From assembly GCF_900111395.1 (NCBI RefSeq), contig NZ_FOHV01000015.1:1-64000 (forward strand): a DNA stretch of 64,000 nt. The letters run 5' to 3'. Positions 48,853 to 59,020 of the stretch are shown here, in pieces (the stretch's first letter is position 1; each line of letters opens with the position of its first letter). Under the pieces are notes generated by a model. That model saw nothing but the letters and a program-made list of their open reading frames with translations. It made no database searches and was not told where the DNA came from. The position numbers were made by a program, and so were the translations under genes. The DNA comes from Thorsellia anophelis DSM 18579. GTDB taxonomy: Bacteria > Pseudomonadota > Gammaproteobacteria > Enterobacterales > Thorselliaceae.

Positions 48853-50833
48853 ATTTCACTCCTGCTTTATCTAGCTCTGCATAGTGTGCATTTTCAATTT
48901 TTTCGATTTCATCGACTTGGACATAATAATCAATATCTTCATCAAAACTTTTAATAATCCAAACTAAGATAGAACCAACAAAGCCAAATAAAGCTAGCCA
49001 CCAAATTTCCCAAATCAATGCAAAGCCCATAAACAATAGCATCAGACTTATCCAAATACCAGCAGCGGTATTTTTAGGCATATGAATAGGTGAATATGAT
49101 TTTGGTTTCTTATATAAAGTGCCTTTTTGCTTCATCTCATATACAGCGTCTCTATCTGATACGACAGGGACAGTCGCAAAGTTATAAAATGGAGGTGGAG
49201 ATGAAGTTGCCCACTCAAGTGTACGGCCATCCCATGGGTCACCAGTAACATCTCTTAGTTTGTCTCTATTTTTAATACTGACTAAGATTTGAATAACTTG
49301 GCTTGCTATACCACATGCAATAATAATTGCCCCAATCGCAGCAACAACTAATAGATTATGATACTCAGGATCTATACCTTGACTCAAACGACGAGTCATT
49401 CCTTTGAATCCTAAAATATACAAAGGCATAAAGGCTACATAGAAACCAATAAACCAACACCAGAATGCTGCTTTGCCCCAAAATGGTTCGAGTTTAAAGC
49501 CCATTGCTTTAGGGAACCAATATGTAAAGCCAGCAATACAACCAAACACAACTGCACCTATAATCGTATTATGGAAATGAGCGATTAAGAATAAACTATT
49601 ATGAAGCACTGGGTTTGCTGCGGATACTGAAAGAAGTACCCCTGTCATTCCACCTAATGTAAAGGTTACAAGAAAACCAATTGTCCATAACATTGGGACT
49701 TGCATTTCAACACGACCTTTGTACATGGTAAATAACCAATTGAATATCTTAACACCTGTAGGTATAGAGATAATCATTGTTGCAACACCAAAGAAAGCGT
49801 TTACATTAGCAGTACTTCCCATTGTGAAGAAGTGATGTAGCCAAACGATAAATGATAATATTGTGATAGCAACCGTTGCCCAAACTAGAGAAGTATAGCC
49901 AAATAAACGCTTACGTGAGAAAGTAGCTGTTACTTCTGAGAATATACCAAATACAGGTAACACTAAAATGTAAACTTCAGGGTGTCCCCAAATCCAAATT
50001 AAGTTCACATACATCATCATATTACCACCCATATCATTTGTGAAGAAATGGGTATTTAAATAACGATCAAGTGTTAATAATGCAATAGTTGCAGTTAAAA
50101 CAGGGAAAGATATGATAATTAAAATATTTGCACAAAGTGATGTCCATGTAAATACAGGCATCTTCATCAGCGTAATGCCAGGTGCACGCATTTTAATAAT
50201 TGTAGCAAAGAAGTTAACACCAGTTAGAAGGGTTCCTAGACCTGAAATTTGTAAACTCCATATCCAATAATCTACCCCAGTACCTGGACTGTAATCTTTT
50301 AATGACAATGGAGGATATGCTAACCATCCAGTTTGTGCAAATTCGCCAACCCCTAATGAGATATTTATCAAAATCACACCAACCACAAACAACCAGAAAC
50401 TTAAGTTATTTAGGAATGGAAAAGCCACGTCACGCGCACCTATTTGTAATGGCACAATGATATTCATCAAGCCAACAATAAATGGCATAGCCATAAAAAA
50501 GATCATAATTACACCATGAGCGGTGAATATTTGATCATAATGGTGGGCATTGAGATAACCTGCTTCACCTGCCGATGAAAGTACTTGTTGTCCACGCATT
50601 AATAAGGCATCGGCAAAACCTCTAAATAGCATAATAAAAGCAACAATAATATACATGATACCAAGACGTTTATGGTCAACAGATGTAAACCAATCACGCC
50701 ATAACCAACCCCATAATTTGAAGTAGGTTAATAATCCCACCACAATCGCACCTAAAACACCAACTGCAAGCAGCGTTACGATAATAATAGGCTCATGTAA
50801 TGGGATATCACTAAGGGATAATTTTCCAAACAT
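48842..50833 (-). CDS. cyoB: Cytochrome bo ubiquinol oxidase subunit I
   Basis: Catalytic subunit: oxidises ubiquinol, reduces O2 and pumps protons. Its 663 residues equal the E. coli length. Heme- and copper-binding motifs are [10 protein letters not shown] (heme b His), [14 protein letters not shown] (CuB His and cross-linked Tyr), WLHHFFTMG (CuB His pair) and [10 protein letters not shown] (heme o3 and heme b His). About 15 transmembrane helices. It lies 21 bp after cyoA. Confidence 0.98.
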   Translation of the reverse strand: MFGKLSLSDIPLHEPIIIVTLLAVGVLGAIVVGLLTYFKLWGWLWRDWFTSVDHKRLGIMYIIVAFIMLFRGFADALLMRGQQVLSSAGEAGYLNAHHYDQIFTAHGVIMIFFMAMPFIVGLMNIIVPLQIGARDVAFPFLNNLSFWLFVVGVILINISLGVGEFAQTGWLAYPPLSLKDYSPGTGVDYWIWSLQISGLGTLLTGVNFFATIIKMRAPGITLMKMPVFTWTSLCANILIIISFPVLTATIALLTLDRYLNTHFFTNDMGGNMMMYVNLIWIWGHPEVYILVLPVFGIFSEVTATFSRKRLFGYTSLVWATVAITILSFIVWLHHFFTMGSTANVNAFFGVATMIISIPTGVKIFNWLFTMYKGRVEMQVPMLWTIGFLVTFTLGGMTGVLLSVSAANPVLHNSLFLIAHFHNTIIGAVVFGCIAGFTYWFPKAMGFKLEPFWGKAAFWCWFIGFYVAFMPLYILGFKGMTRRLSQGIDPEYHNLLVVAAIGAIIIACGIASQVIQILVSIKNRDKLRDVTGDPWDGRTLEWATSSPPPFYNFATVPVVSDRDAVYEMKQKGTLYKKPKSYSPIHMPKNTAAGIWISLMLLFMGFALIWEIWWLALFGFVGSILVWIIKSFDEDIDYYVQVDEIEKIENAHYAELDKAGVKYDK

Positions 50834-50854
50834 ATATAGTTCCTCTAAACCTGA

Positions 50855-51841
50855 TCAGTGAGCAGTTGTATGCGATGTATTACTTTCATCTGCAACATGT
50901 GTATTATGCTCATCAGTTAAATGAGACTCGTGTGAAGAAGCATTTGCACCATGTGCACCATGAGCACCACCAAACATATCACCTGAGATGCGCGTTACAA
51001 TTGCCCTGAATAAATCAGTTTTAACATTATTAAAATATAAAACCGGACTATTATCTTTTACTTTGGCGATTTCGTCATAAGCTTCCATTGTGTCTAAAGG
51101 TTTACCTGTAGCACGAACTGTTTCAACCCAAGCATTAAATTCATTTTCAGGTTTAGCAATTGTATTAAATTTCATGCCAGAGAATCCATGTCCACTATAG
51201 CTTGCAGAAATACCTTTAAATATACCAGGTTCGTCTGCAATTAAATTTAATTTCGTCTGCATACCTGCCATAACATATATTTGTCCACCTAACTGAGGAA
51301 CAAAGAAAGAGTTCATGACCGTTTCAGAGGTTAATCTAAATTCAACTGGTCTATCAACAGGAATAGCAAGTTCATTTATTGATGCAACGCCCTGCTCTGG
51401 ATAAATAAATAACCATTTCCAATCTAAAGAAACGACCTCAACAATTAAAGGTGTTTTTTCATGCTCAATTGGTTTATAAGGATGTAAGCTATGAGCTGTT
51501 TTCCAAGTTATAGTTCCTAAAATGACAATAATAATTAAAGGAATCATCCAAACTACAAATTCAATTTTATTTGAGTGTTCCCAATCAGGTTTATACTCAT
51601 TTTTCGTATTTGAAGCCCGGTATTTCCAAGCAAAAAAGACCGATAGAAAAATAGCTGGAATAACAACAATCAGCATTAAGCCTACTGCTGTATAGATCAA
51701 ATCACGTTGTTGTACACCTATATTCCCTTTCGAGTTTATAAGCGCAGCATCTTCACAGCCTGTTAAAGCAAACAATGATGCGATTAACGTGAAAAAACCT
51801 ATCATTTTGAAACAGGTTTTATAACGGTTTAATAAATTCAT
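50855..51841 (-). CDS. cyoA: Cytochrome bo ubiquinol oxidase subunit II (lipoprotein)
   Basis: The 328-residue product has a lipoprotein signal with lipobox LTGC, two transmembrane helices (IYTAVGLMLIVVIPAIFLSV and IEFVVWMIPLIIIVILGTIT) and a periplasmic cupredoxin-like domain (WKWLFIYPEQGVASINELAI, SFFVPQLGGQIYVMAGM). As usual in quinol oxidases, CuA ligands are absent. The C-terminal tail (from about 290) is unusually His/Ser-rich (GGAHGAHGANASSHESH). First gene of cyoABCD(E); an FNR site lies in its promoter. Confidence 0.97.
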   Translation of the reverse strand: MNLLNRYKTCFKMIGFFTLIASLFALTGCEDAALINSKGNIGVQQRDLIYTAVGLMLIVVIPAIFLSVFFAWKYRASNTKNEYKPDWEHSNKIEFVVWMIPLIIIVILGTITWKTAHSLHPYKPIEHEKTPLIVEVVSLDWKWLFIYPEQGVASINELAIPVDRPVEFRLTSETVMNSFFVPQLGGQIYVMAGMQTKLNLIADEPGIFKGISASYSGHGFSGMKFNTIAKPENEFNAWVETVRATGKPLDTMEAYDEIAKVKDNSPVLYFNNVKTDLFRAIVTRISGDMFGGAHGAHGANASSHESHLTDEHNTHVADESNTSHTTAH

Positions 51842-52148
51842 TGAAGAACCTCTGACATAATTAGATTAATGGAGTTTTCAAAGCACTGCACATTCTATTC
51901 TATTACAATCCGTAAAGTAAATCTGTGGAAAGAAATGTTGTGATATCTGTTGTATATTTAATAAAATAGGATCAACATAAATACAAAAAAGATACAATAA
52001 ATTAACTTAAATTTAACATTTAGAGTTTTAAGCACCTCCAGGTTGATTTATGTCAAAAAAACTTAGGCGCTTGGCTAAATATTAAATTACTTTTTTCATA
52101 GAATGTTAATACTATGCTAAAACAACTCTCAACTTTTTCAAAAAGCAA
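51842..52148. other. cyoA upstream region
   Basis: A 307-bp gap between yajG (same strand, upstream) and cyoA. It holds the FNR-type site and -35 at 52043-52056 and otherwise AT-rich leader sequence of about 200 nt before cyoA. In E. coli ampG lies between yajG and cyoA; it is absent here. Confidence 0.6.
52043..52056 (-). promoter_or_regulatory. FNR-type site overlapping the cyo promoter -35
   Basis: Plus strand TTGAT-TTAT-GTCAA matches the FNR consensus TTGAT-N4-ATCAA at nine of ten positions. On the minus strand its end is a perfect -35 TTGACA (52051-52056). FNR binding here would block RNA polymerase, which fits anaerobic repression of cytochrome bo known in E. coli. The -10 is not clear (CTTAAA or TTAAAA near 52026-52032). 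Confidence 0.55.
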
Positions 52149-52757
52149 TTATCTTGCCCTAATAAAGTTAGAAACACTTGTATCTTGAGACATTTCTGCA
52201 ACAATATTCGTCAAAACGGTATTCAAAACTTCTTCAATTTTTGCATTTGATGCTGTTAACGGTCCTTCAACATTATAACTTGAACGATATGTTTTACTTT
52301 GTTGCATTCCACTAACTGATCCTGCAACAATAGTGATTTCAGCAGAAGCGTTAATCAGATGCCTAAAATTACCTTCTTTTACATCTGCATTTAATTTATT
52401 CAAAATTATCTGTACATTAATTGGTGCGTTCCCGCCAACCGCATAGCCTCTTGCAATCATTTGTTTTTCTAGAATTTCTTGTAATAAGAATCGGACATCA
52501 CGATTAGGCATCAGATTTTCTAACTGGCCATTACGTTCTATCGTTGCTAATACTGGGTTATCACGCTTATCATAGCTAACAATATTAATCGATACAGCAC
52601 TGACAGATAAATCTTGATTTGGTACAACAATTTCTGGTGCGAGAACAAGTGTGTTACTTGGTGGGGCAATACATCCTGTTATACCAAATGCACTGAATAA
52701 TGCCATGCTGATTAATAACTTTTTTTGTAGTTGCTGAAAAGAGTTTTTTTTAGCCAT
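52149..52757 (-). CDS. yajG: YajG-family lipoprotein
   Basis: From ATG 52757 the product is 202 residues (E. coli YajG 192), starting MAKKNSFQQLQKKLLISMAL with lipobox ITGC. The mature part contains the family blocks LVLAPEIVVPNQ, VSINIVSYDKRDNPVLATI and VEGPLTASNAKIEEVLNTVL. Function is unknown. An earlier in-frame codon would put 17 polar residues before the signal peptide and is less likely. The bolA-yajG-cyo neighbourhood is as in E. coli, minus ampG. Confidence 0.9.
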   Translation of the reverse strand: MAKKNSFQQLQKKLLISMALFSAFGITGCIAPPSNTLVLAPEIVVPNQDLSVSAVSINIVSYDKRDNPVLATIERNGQLENLMPNRDVRFLLQEILEKQMIARGYAVGGNAPINVQIILNKLNADVKEGNFRHLINASAEITIVAGSVSGMQQSKTYRSSYNVEGPLTASNAKIEEVLNTVLTNIVAEMSQDTSVSNFIRAR

Positions 52758-52979
52758 AGGGTAATTCCATTTTATTTTCAATATTTTAAAATTATTCTTA
52801 AAACCCACAATAAATATGGATTCAGCAGTGTTAAATTAGCCAGTTATCAATCTGACTTATCTGCCTACATTGTACCACTCAGCTGTTAACAATCAAAACA
52901 GATCGGCGAATAAAGTTTACGCCCTTATATCCACGCCCAATTGAGCGAGGATATAAAGACGTTTTGCTGAAGAAATAGT

Positions 52980-53606
52980 TCAACTTTTACTGGGTGATGG
53001 TGTTGATGGCGTTGGAACTAGATCTCTTACGCAGGCAACATTAAAAAGTGATGTTACATTTGTAAATACCCTATATTCGAAACCATTTGTTTCAACAGGG
53101 GGGTAAGAAGTAGTTCCTGTAGATATAAAAACTGGACGTCCATAACCACCTACCCTATTTCTTCCTCCATAAGCTCTATCTTGAGCAACACTTTGCTCAG
53201 TAGACCAGTAGTTACCGCTTTCCCATCCATTTACATATTTAGTGACATCTCCCCATTCATTGTACAAAGAGCCGTTAACAGTTCTATTTGAATTAACAGG
53301 GAGCATATTTTTGGTTATGTCATTATCTATGAATTGTGACCAATGGGCGGGGCTTTGACGCTCAAAATCACCACCTGGAAAAACATTCTTTGCACCAGCG
53401 TGAAATTCCCCTATAGATGGTAACCTATAACTGCTACCTTGAGTTTTACAGAATATATCTGGATTATTTGCTGCAGTTTTTTGTTGTATCTCATTTCCTA
53501 TCCCACCTGACAAATAAGGTGGTGCTGGGGTATCAGGCCAAAATTCATTTGGCATAGTCAATGAATAGCCGTAGGTTTTAGGGGATGCTGTGAGCGAAAA
53601 TGACAA
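52980..53606 (-). CDS. Signal-bearing DUF1566-like protein, 5' end probably frameshifted
   Basis: The 208-residue open frame begins inside a hydrophobic segment. Reading further upstream in the same frame gives YYLLISALALISILLSFSLT but no ATG or GTG before a stop at 53706-53708. An ATG with a good GGAG site lies at 53687-53689 in another frame (MLKSNTATPQLSPII, then a stop), so one base seems lost near 53650. The rest is Pro/Gly/Asn/Trp-rich. YRLPSIGEFHAG and GNYWSTEQ followed by a C-terminal FNVACVRD resemble the RLP...YWSST...VRCV pattern of DUF1566/Lcl-C domains and the ends of some invasin-like proteins. A surface or secreted role is a guess. It sits between yajG and bolA, an insertion relative to E. 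coli. Confidence 0.6.
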   Translation of the reverse strand: MSFSLTASPKTYGYSLTMPNEFWPDTPAPPYLSGGIGNEIQQKTAANNPDIFCKTQGSSYRLPSIGEFHAGAKNVFPGGDFERQSPAHWSQFIDNDITKNMLPVNSNRTVNGSLYNEWGDVTKYVNGWESGNYWSTEQSVAQDRAYGGRNRVGGYGRPVFISTGTTSYPPVETNGFEYRVFTNVTSLFNVACVRDLVPTPSTPSPSKS

Positions 53607-54161
53607 TAAAATAGATATCAGTGCTAAAGCACTAATTAGTAGGTAATAATTGGGCTTAGTTGCGGTGTTGCGGTGTTTGATTTTAACATTTAAATCTCCA
53701 CTAAGTCAATGAAAAAAAAGGATAATGCCAGATTATTTATCTCAGCACATTACAATTAAATAGCCTTACACATTAACATACTTTAACATTTTTTAATAAA
53801 TAATCAATTCTATTTCCATCATTTTATATTTTACATGATTAACTGGAATTCTCGACTTTTACAATTTAGTCCATTTTTATACAGCAAAAACAAGAAAGCA
53901 TTTAATCACGATAAAATAGATCAAAATTAATGTCCAAAACAGAAACAATTAAAATGTCAATTGTTTAATAATAAAAGAATAAGATTCTTAAAAAGTCGAG
54001 CATCACGTTAATTTACCATGATCAATTCTGATTATCGTTAATAAGTTGCTAATCCCAAACGAAGTGATTAAGCTAGAAGCTATCATTAAAACAATTTATT
54101 GCTTACACAAGCTAACCATTAACCTATTTGTACATTTACATAGACTATGTTAAGGACTATT
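53607..54161. other. Intergenic with candidate MITE
   Basis: The stretch between the DUF1566-like ORF and bolA. It holds the lost 5' end of that gene (to 53689), and a 150-bp block bounded by a 10-bp inverted repeat (53851-54000). The bolA promoter must lie within 54001-54161. No other coding sequence is seen. Confidence 0.5.
53851..54010. mobile_element. Possible MITE or solo IS end with 20-mer repeat (copy 2)
   Basis: CTCGACTTTT (53851-53860) and its complement AAAAGTCGAG (53991-54000) bound a 150-bp noncoding AT-rich block. The right side continues as AAAAGTCGAGCATCACGTTA (53991-54010), 19 of 20 identical to the complement of 40446-40465 beside the IS982-like relic. This fits a nonautonomous derivative or remnant of the same element. 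No target duplication was confirmed. Confidence 0.4.
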
Positions 54162-54476
54162 ATGGATATTCAATCAATTATCGAATCTAAACTTACTGCG
54201 TTAAGTCCCTTATTATTTGAAGTCACGAATGAAAGCCATAATCATAGTGTCCCTAAAAATTCAGAGACACATTTTAAGGTTGTCGTTGTTTCAAATGAGT
54301 TTAAAAATACCATGTTGATTGGCCGCCATAGGAAAATTTATGCTCTTTTAGCTGATCTTATGCAAAACCCAATTCATGCGCTTGCCTTGCATACTTTTAC
54401 GCCAGAGGAGTGGGATAAATTAGATGATAAATCCCTGGTCTCTCCAAAATGTCTGGGTGGCAGTAAATCAGATTAG
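54162..54476 (+). CDS. bolA: BolA-family protein
   Basis: Stress-related protein working with monothiol glutaredoxins in iron-sulfur handling and cell-shape control. From ATG 54162 (AAGGA upstream) the product is 104 residues (E. coli BolA 105). The family signature is clear: ESHNHSVPKNSETHFKVVVV, FKNTMLIGRHRKIYALLADL and IHALALHTFTPEEW. It includes the conserved His pair and the C-terminal Cys in SPKCLGG. An upstream ATG (54147) is in frame but poorly placed. Confidence 0.96.
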   Translation: MDIQSIIESKLTALSPLLFEVTNESHNHSVPKNSETHFKVVVVSNEFKNTMLIGRHRKIYALLADLMQNPIHALALHTFTPEEWDKLDDKSLVSPKCLGGSKSD

Positions 54477-54554
54477 AAGGCTGGGCTCCAGACTATTACT
54501 ATATCCTTGAGTACCTCATAGGCATTAGAACTTATATTTACCCTACAAGGCTTA

Positions 54555-55769
54555 CTAACTGTCCAAGTCGAGTAATTTATTAATATGCTCGACGCATGTT
54601 AGATAACGATGATCGTGATCATAAAGTCCAACATTCACAAATTCAATTCCATTTCGATTTAATATGTCCGTAATCATCTTTTGCGTATCGGTTCTTACAG
54701 GCTGTTTTTTATCTTTCTCTTTAGTTTGCTCATTTCCTATCAATAAAACCAGATCGAATCGGTATTTTTCCAGCATCGCCTGTATAAAACTATGTTCTTT
54801 ACCAATGTGCTTTTTGCATTGAGCTTGTAGGGTAACAAAATCCGTATCAATAAAAGCGACTCGATTTGCATATTTAACCGCAAAATCAATATATTGAGCA
54901 TGACCTAAGGCTATCTTATCATAATCTGAATGTTGAAGTGCTTTTTCATCGTTGCCTAGATTTGAAAATAAGTATTCCTTATAATATTGCCAAGCACTTG
55001 TTGTATTAAAGGTATTAGCAAGCTTATTGACTAGGGTTGATTTTCCTGTCTGCTCTGCACCAATAACAGCAACTGTACGAACAAAAAAAGGTTTTACTTC
55101 AGTTGGAATATATTCCCAATATTTAAAAGGGTTCAATCTGATACGCTCACCGCTAATCGGCATAAATTGTCTATCAGGATCGATAAGATGGGTTTGTGCA
55201 TTAAATAGTTCTTTATACTTTTGGGCATCTCCTCGTTCACTAGAGTAGATAAAATCAGGAATAATGGCCTGTTCATTTAAAAATTCCTTGACCTTTTCAC
55301 TCCAACCTTGCCAACCATTAGGATAAGGTTCAATACCTATCTCATTGAATAAATGTATTTTGATATTTTGTTGGTATTTGAATGTTTGTAATAACCATCT
55401 GAGCCTATCACTGACTGTTGGTTGTTTTGACATTTTACTTTCATCAAATAATTTCTTATCTCTTGGTTCATCATGACATAAAATAATATGTAATTTATCT
55501 ACCTGACTTGCCGCTCGTTGAATTAAATACACGTGGCCTGTATGCAATGGGTAAAATTTACCAAATATAACACCTTCATTTTGTTTATGTTTTGGAAAAT
55601 CTATTTTTAAAAACTTATGCAAGTTTTGAAGTTTTTGAGCACTTGGCTCTTCAACCTTTCCATTAATAAGCTGGCTTAAATACCCTTTACTGATCCCACA
55701 TGCACTAGCAACTTTTTGTAGAGTATATCCTTTAGCTTTAATTGCCTGCTTCAAATATAAGAATTTCAT
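54555..55769 (-). CDS. nadR: NadR: NAD regulator, NMN adenylyltransferase and nicotinamide riboside kinase
   Basis: From ATG 55769 the product is 404 residues (E. coli 410). The N-terminal HTH domain (1-55) reads TLQKVASACGISKGYLSQLI. The NMN adenylyltransferase domain has FGKFYPLHTGHVYLIQRA and PISGERIRLNPFKYWEYIPT, and the C-terminal kinase has Walker A GAEQTGKST and AFIDTDFVTLQAQC. An intact HTH suggests it can still repress NAD genes, unlike H. influenzae NadR, where this domain is absent. An upstream in-frame codon (55802) is less likely as start. Confidence 0.95.
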   Translation of the reverse strand: MKFLYLKQAIKAKGYTLQKVASACGISKGYLSQLINGKVEEPSAQKLQNLHKFLKIDFPKHKQNEGVIFGKFYPLHTGHVYLIQRAASQVDKLHIILCHDEPRDKKLFDESKMSKQPTVSDRLRWLLQTFKYQQNIKIHLFNEIGIEPYPNGWQGWSEKVKEFLNEQAIIPDFIYSSERGDAQKYKELFNAQTHLIDPDRQFMPISGERIRLNPFKYWEYIPTEVKPFFVRTVAVIGAEQTGKSTLVNKLANTFNTTSAWQYYKEYLFSNLGNDEKALQHSDYDKIALGHAQYIDFAVKYANRVAFIDTDFVTLQAQCKKHIGKEHSFIQAMLEKYRFDLVLLIGNEQTKEKDKKQPVRTDTQKMITDILNRNGIEFVNVGLYDHDHRYLTCVEHINKLLDLDS

Positions 55770-55847
55770 TAGCCATTTTCCATTTATTGGTTCAAGGGAC
55801 AATTGTGCGTATAAACTTGCTAAGTACGAATAGCTATTATTTTAAAG

Positions 55848-55884
55848 CAAAAAGCGCTGCAATCCAATGGATCACAGCGCCTTT
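55848..55884 (-). terminator. deaD terminator
   Basis: On the minus strand AAAGGCGCTG...CAGCGCTTTTT with an inner ATCC/GGAT pairing, followed by TTTTTGC, about 60 bp after the deaD stop. A GC-rich stem with U-tract. Confidence 0.75.
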
Positions 55885-55944
55885 CCTAGGTAGTGATTAT
55901 CAATTTTAACAGCAAAATATCAAGTCACCATCATACCTTCCATC

Positions 55945-57867
55945 TTACGAGCTAAATTGCTTACGCGTGAAAGAAGATTTTTCTCCCCGATTTGATCGTG
56001 AAGATGCACCTCTATCTGAACCACGCCTATCAGAATGACCTGATGGTTTGTTAAAGCTACGTCTATCATCACCACCTGGACGTCCACCTCGACCACCAGC
56101 TCTTTCAGGTTCAGCTGCACCAACAAATTGCATATTAAGCGGCTTATTTAAAATCCTAGTTTTAGTAAAATGACCTAATAGGTCACCCGGCATACCTCTA
56201 GGTAATTCAATAGTAGAATGAGATGCAAACAACTTGATATTACCGATATAACGGCTACTGATATCACCCTCATTTGCAATTGCACCTACAATATGTCTCA
56301 CTTCGACACCATCATCTCGGCCTATTTCAATACGATAGAGATCCATTTCACCAACTTGGCGACGTTCTTTACGTGGCTTATCACCTTCGAATTGGCGAGA
56401 TTGACCATCTCTGTCCCTACCTCTACCCTCAAAACGACCTTCAGAGCGTTTATCAAACTCTCTTGAAGGTTTAGAACGCGTGACAGGATCTGGTTTAATG
56501 ATTAATGGTCTTGAAACTTGAGACATTTTAAGCAATGCAGCGGCTAAACTTTCAATGTCTACACCTTCAGGCTGAATTTTGCTAATTAAAGCTTGGTATT
56601 TTGTCAAATCATGACTCTCAAGTTCTTTCTTAACTTTTTCAGCAAATGATGTAATTCTATGTTGAGCTAACACTTCAGCAGTAGGTAATTGCACTTCTGG
56701 AATAACAATACGCATAGTTCTTTCAATATTTTTGAGTAAACGGTATTCACGGTTATCCACAAATAATAATGCACGACCTGTACGACCAGCACGTCCTGTA
56801 CGGCCTATTCTATGAACATAAGATTCAGCATCTTGTGTAATGTCATAGTTTACAACTAAGCTAATACGCTCAACATCTAATCCACGCGCTGCAACGTCCG
56901 TAGCAACTAAAATATCAAGACGACCATCTTTTAATCTATCTAGTGTTTGCTCTCTTAAAGATTGATTCATGTCACCGTTTAGCGCAGCTGCATTGTAACC
57001 ACCTTTTTCAAGTGCTTCTGTTACTTCTAGAGTCGCTGATTTTGTTCTGACGAAAATAATTGCTGCATCAAATTCTTCCACTTCTAAAAAGCGAATTAAT
57101 GCATCATTTTTTCTTACGCCAGTTACACGCCAAAAGCTTTGGCTGATATCAGGGCGTGTACTATTACTTGCCTTAATACTCACTTCTTCAGGATTATTCA
57201 TAAATCTGCGAGTAATACGGCGAATTGCATCAGGCATAGTTGCAGAGAATAGAGCAGTTTGATGTTCGCTTGGGATTTTACTCATGATGGTTTCAACATC
57301 ATCAATAAATCCCATTCTTAGCATTTCATCTGCTTCATCCAGCACTAAACCTTTGATTGAATTTAATTTTAATGTACCACGTTCAAGATGATCCAGTAGG
57401 CGTCCTGGCGTACCCACAACAATTTGAGGTCCTTGTTTTAAGGATTTTAATTGGCCTTCGTAACGTTGACCACCATAAAGCGCTAACACGTTTACATTTT
57501 TCATGTATTTAGTAAATGTTTCACATGCCTCTGCCACTTGAATGGCAAGCTCACGTGTTGGAGCAAGGACTAAAATTTGTGGTGCTTTAAGTGATACATC
57601 TAGATTTTGTAATAATGGCAAAGAAAAGGCTGCAGTTTTACCACTTCCCGTTTGTGCTATCCCTAATACATCTTTACCTTTAAGTAAATGTGGCATGCAG
57701 GCAGCTTGAATGGGAGAGGGTTTCTCATATCCTAAATCTTTTAGTGAGGATAATATTTCTGGCATAAGGCCAAGAGATGCAAATGTCATTGTTTCAGCAG
57801 ATGCTTTATCCGGTGTTGAATTCATTTCTGATTCGTTTGAACTAACTTGTTTTATATTTGTTGTCAT
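55945..57867 (-). CDS. deaD: DEAD-box RNA helicase DeaD (CsdA)
   Basis: Cold-shock RNA helicase for 50S assembly and mRNA decay. The 640-residue product (E. coli 629) has the Q motif region [10 protein letters not shown], Walker A AQTGSGKT at 71-78, PTRELA, DEAD at 177-180 and SAT at 208-210. The [15 protein letters not shown] motif follows. A DbpA-like RNA-binding domain lies near 485-560 and the tail is rich in Arg/Gly/Ser ([13 protein letters not shown]). It follows nlpI on the minus strand, as in E. coli. Confidence 0.98.
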   Translation of the reverse strand: MTTNIKQVSSNESEMNSTPDKASAETMTFASLGLMPEILSSLKDLGYEKPSPIQAACMPHLLKGKDVLGIAQTGSGKTAAFSLPLLQNLDVSLKAPQILVLAPTRELAIQVAEACETFTKYMKNVNVLALYGGQRYEGQLKSLKQGPQIVVGTPGRLLDHLERGTLKLNSIKGLVLDEADEMLRMGFIDDVETIMSKIPSEHQTALFSATMPDAIRRITRRFMNNPEEVSIKASNSTRPDISQSFWRVTGVRKNDALIRFLEVEEFDAAIIFVRTKSATLEVTEALEKGGYNAAALNGDMNQSLREQTLDRLKDGRLDILVATDVAARGLDVERISLVVNYDITQDAESYVHRIGRTGRAGRTGRALLFVDNREYRLLKNIERTMRIVIPEVQLPTAEVLAQHRITSFAEKVKKELESHDLTKYQALISKIQPEGVDIESLAAALLKMSQVSRPLIIKPDPVTRSKPSREFDKRSEGRFEGRGRDRDGQSRQFEGDKPRKERRQVGEMDLYRIEIGRDDGVEVRHIVGAIANEGDISSRYIGNIKLFASHSTIELPRGMPGDLLGHFTKTRILNKPLNMQFVGAAEPERAGGRGGRPGGDDRRSFNKPSGHSDRRGSDRGASSRSNRGEKSSFTRKQFSS

Positions 57868-58021
57868 TTTCTAACTCTTTTGTAGGGTAACATTACGAAT
57901 GAGTCAGTCCAACAAAATTGCAAAAAGCATATAAGTTTCATTAAATTGCGTGACCAACTCGAAATTATTTCACACAAAAGCACACACCATCCAAAGATGA
58001 TATCTCTCTTATGTAAAAGTT

Positions 58022-58918
58022 CTATAGTGAGTTTGATTCGGCTAGGTCTTCTTGAAGTTGGGCTAATAAAGCCAACTCTAATAGTGCATATCGATGTTCA
58101 ACAAAATTGTGTACATTGTTTGCAACCGCTTTTTTAAACAGCGGCACAGCACTATTTACATCTCCTAAATTTAGATAATATTTCCCTAAATAAAAATAAC
58201 TTTCGGTCAAATACTCTGCAAAAGTTATGTTATCTAAGGTTTGACTTTCTAAACGATGCATTAACTCTTTTTGAGATATATTGCCAAGATAAAACTCAAC
58301 AATATTCCATCCCCAATAATCTCGTTCTGTAGCTTCATTAAAACGATCTTGTAGTGATTTTTTCGCAGATCTCTCATCCTTTTGACGCTCAGCTAGATAT
58401 AGCCAAAGCGTTCTATAAGGATCATTTTTATCTTCCTGATAAAAAGCGAGTAAATCTTCTTGAGCCAGTGCAAAGCGTCCACCATAGTATAAAGCTATAC
58501 CACGATTCAAACGCGCGTAGGTGTAGGTAGAATCCAGTTCTAATACAGAATCAAACGCTTCATAAGCCGCATCAAAATCTCCGGCTTGCGTTAAGTATAT
58601 TCCAAGATAATTATAAATTTCCGGAATATCAGGCCGTATCATTAAAGCTTGGGTAAAATCATTGCGTGCCAAGGCACGTAATCCCAAGCTATCATATAAG
58701 ACGCCTCGCTCATATAATAGTTGTGCTCGCTCATCATCTACAAGTACACCTGTAGCAAGAATTTGTTCCATTCTTGCGAGCATAACCTCTTGTTGCAAAG
58801 TTGATTGCAAAGGTACTGCCATAAGCATGTCATCATTATTTGCATGTGTTCCTGCACAGCCACTTATTAAAATAGCACTGATTAGAGAAGATACACGCAA
58901 ACATGTTTTTACTGACAT
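58022..58918 (-). CDS. nlpI: NlpI lipoprotein with TPR repeats
   Basis: Outer-membrane lipoprotein that scaffolds peptidoglycan hydrolases and the Prc protease in E. coli. The 298-residue product (E. coli 294) has lipobox ISGC (Cys21). TPR motifs include [40 protein letters not shown] and [20 protein letters not shown]. It lies between pnp and deaD, the conserved enteric order. Confidence 0.96.
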   Translation of the reverse strand: MSVKTCLRVSSLISAILISGCAGTHANNDDMLMAVPLQSTLQQEVMLARMEQILATGVLVDDERAQLLYERGVLYDSLGLRALARNDFTQALMIRPDIPEIYNYLGIYLTQAGDFDAAYEAFDSVLELDSTYTYARLNRGIALYYGGRFALAQEDLLAFYQEDKNDPYRTLWLYLAERQKDERSAKKSLQDRFNEATERDYWGWNIVEFYLGNISQKELMHRLESQTLDNITFAEYLTESYFYLGKYYLNLGDVNSAVPLFKKAVANNVHNFVEHRYALLELALLAQLQEDLAESNSL

Positions 58919-59020
58919 TAGTTCACCTTACATAATCAAGTTTCTATTTCAATGAATCTTATAGAAACTCAAAACAATAGCCCATTATTCAACTTTATTA
59001 TTATAGCATTAACTCAAAAA

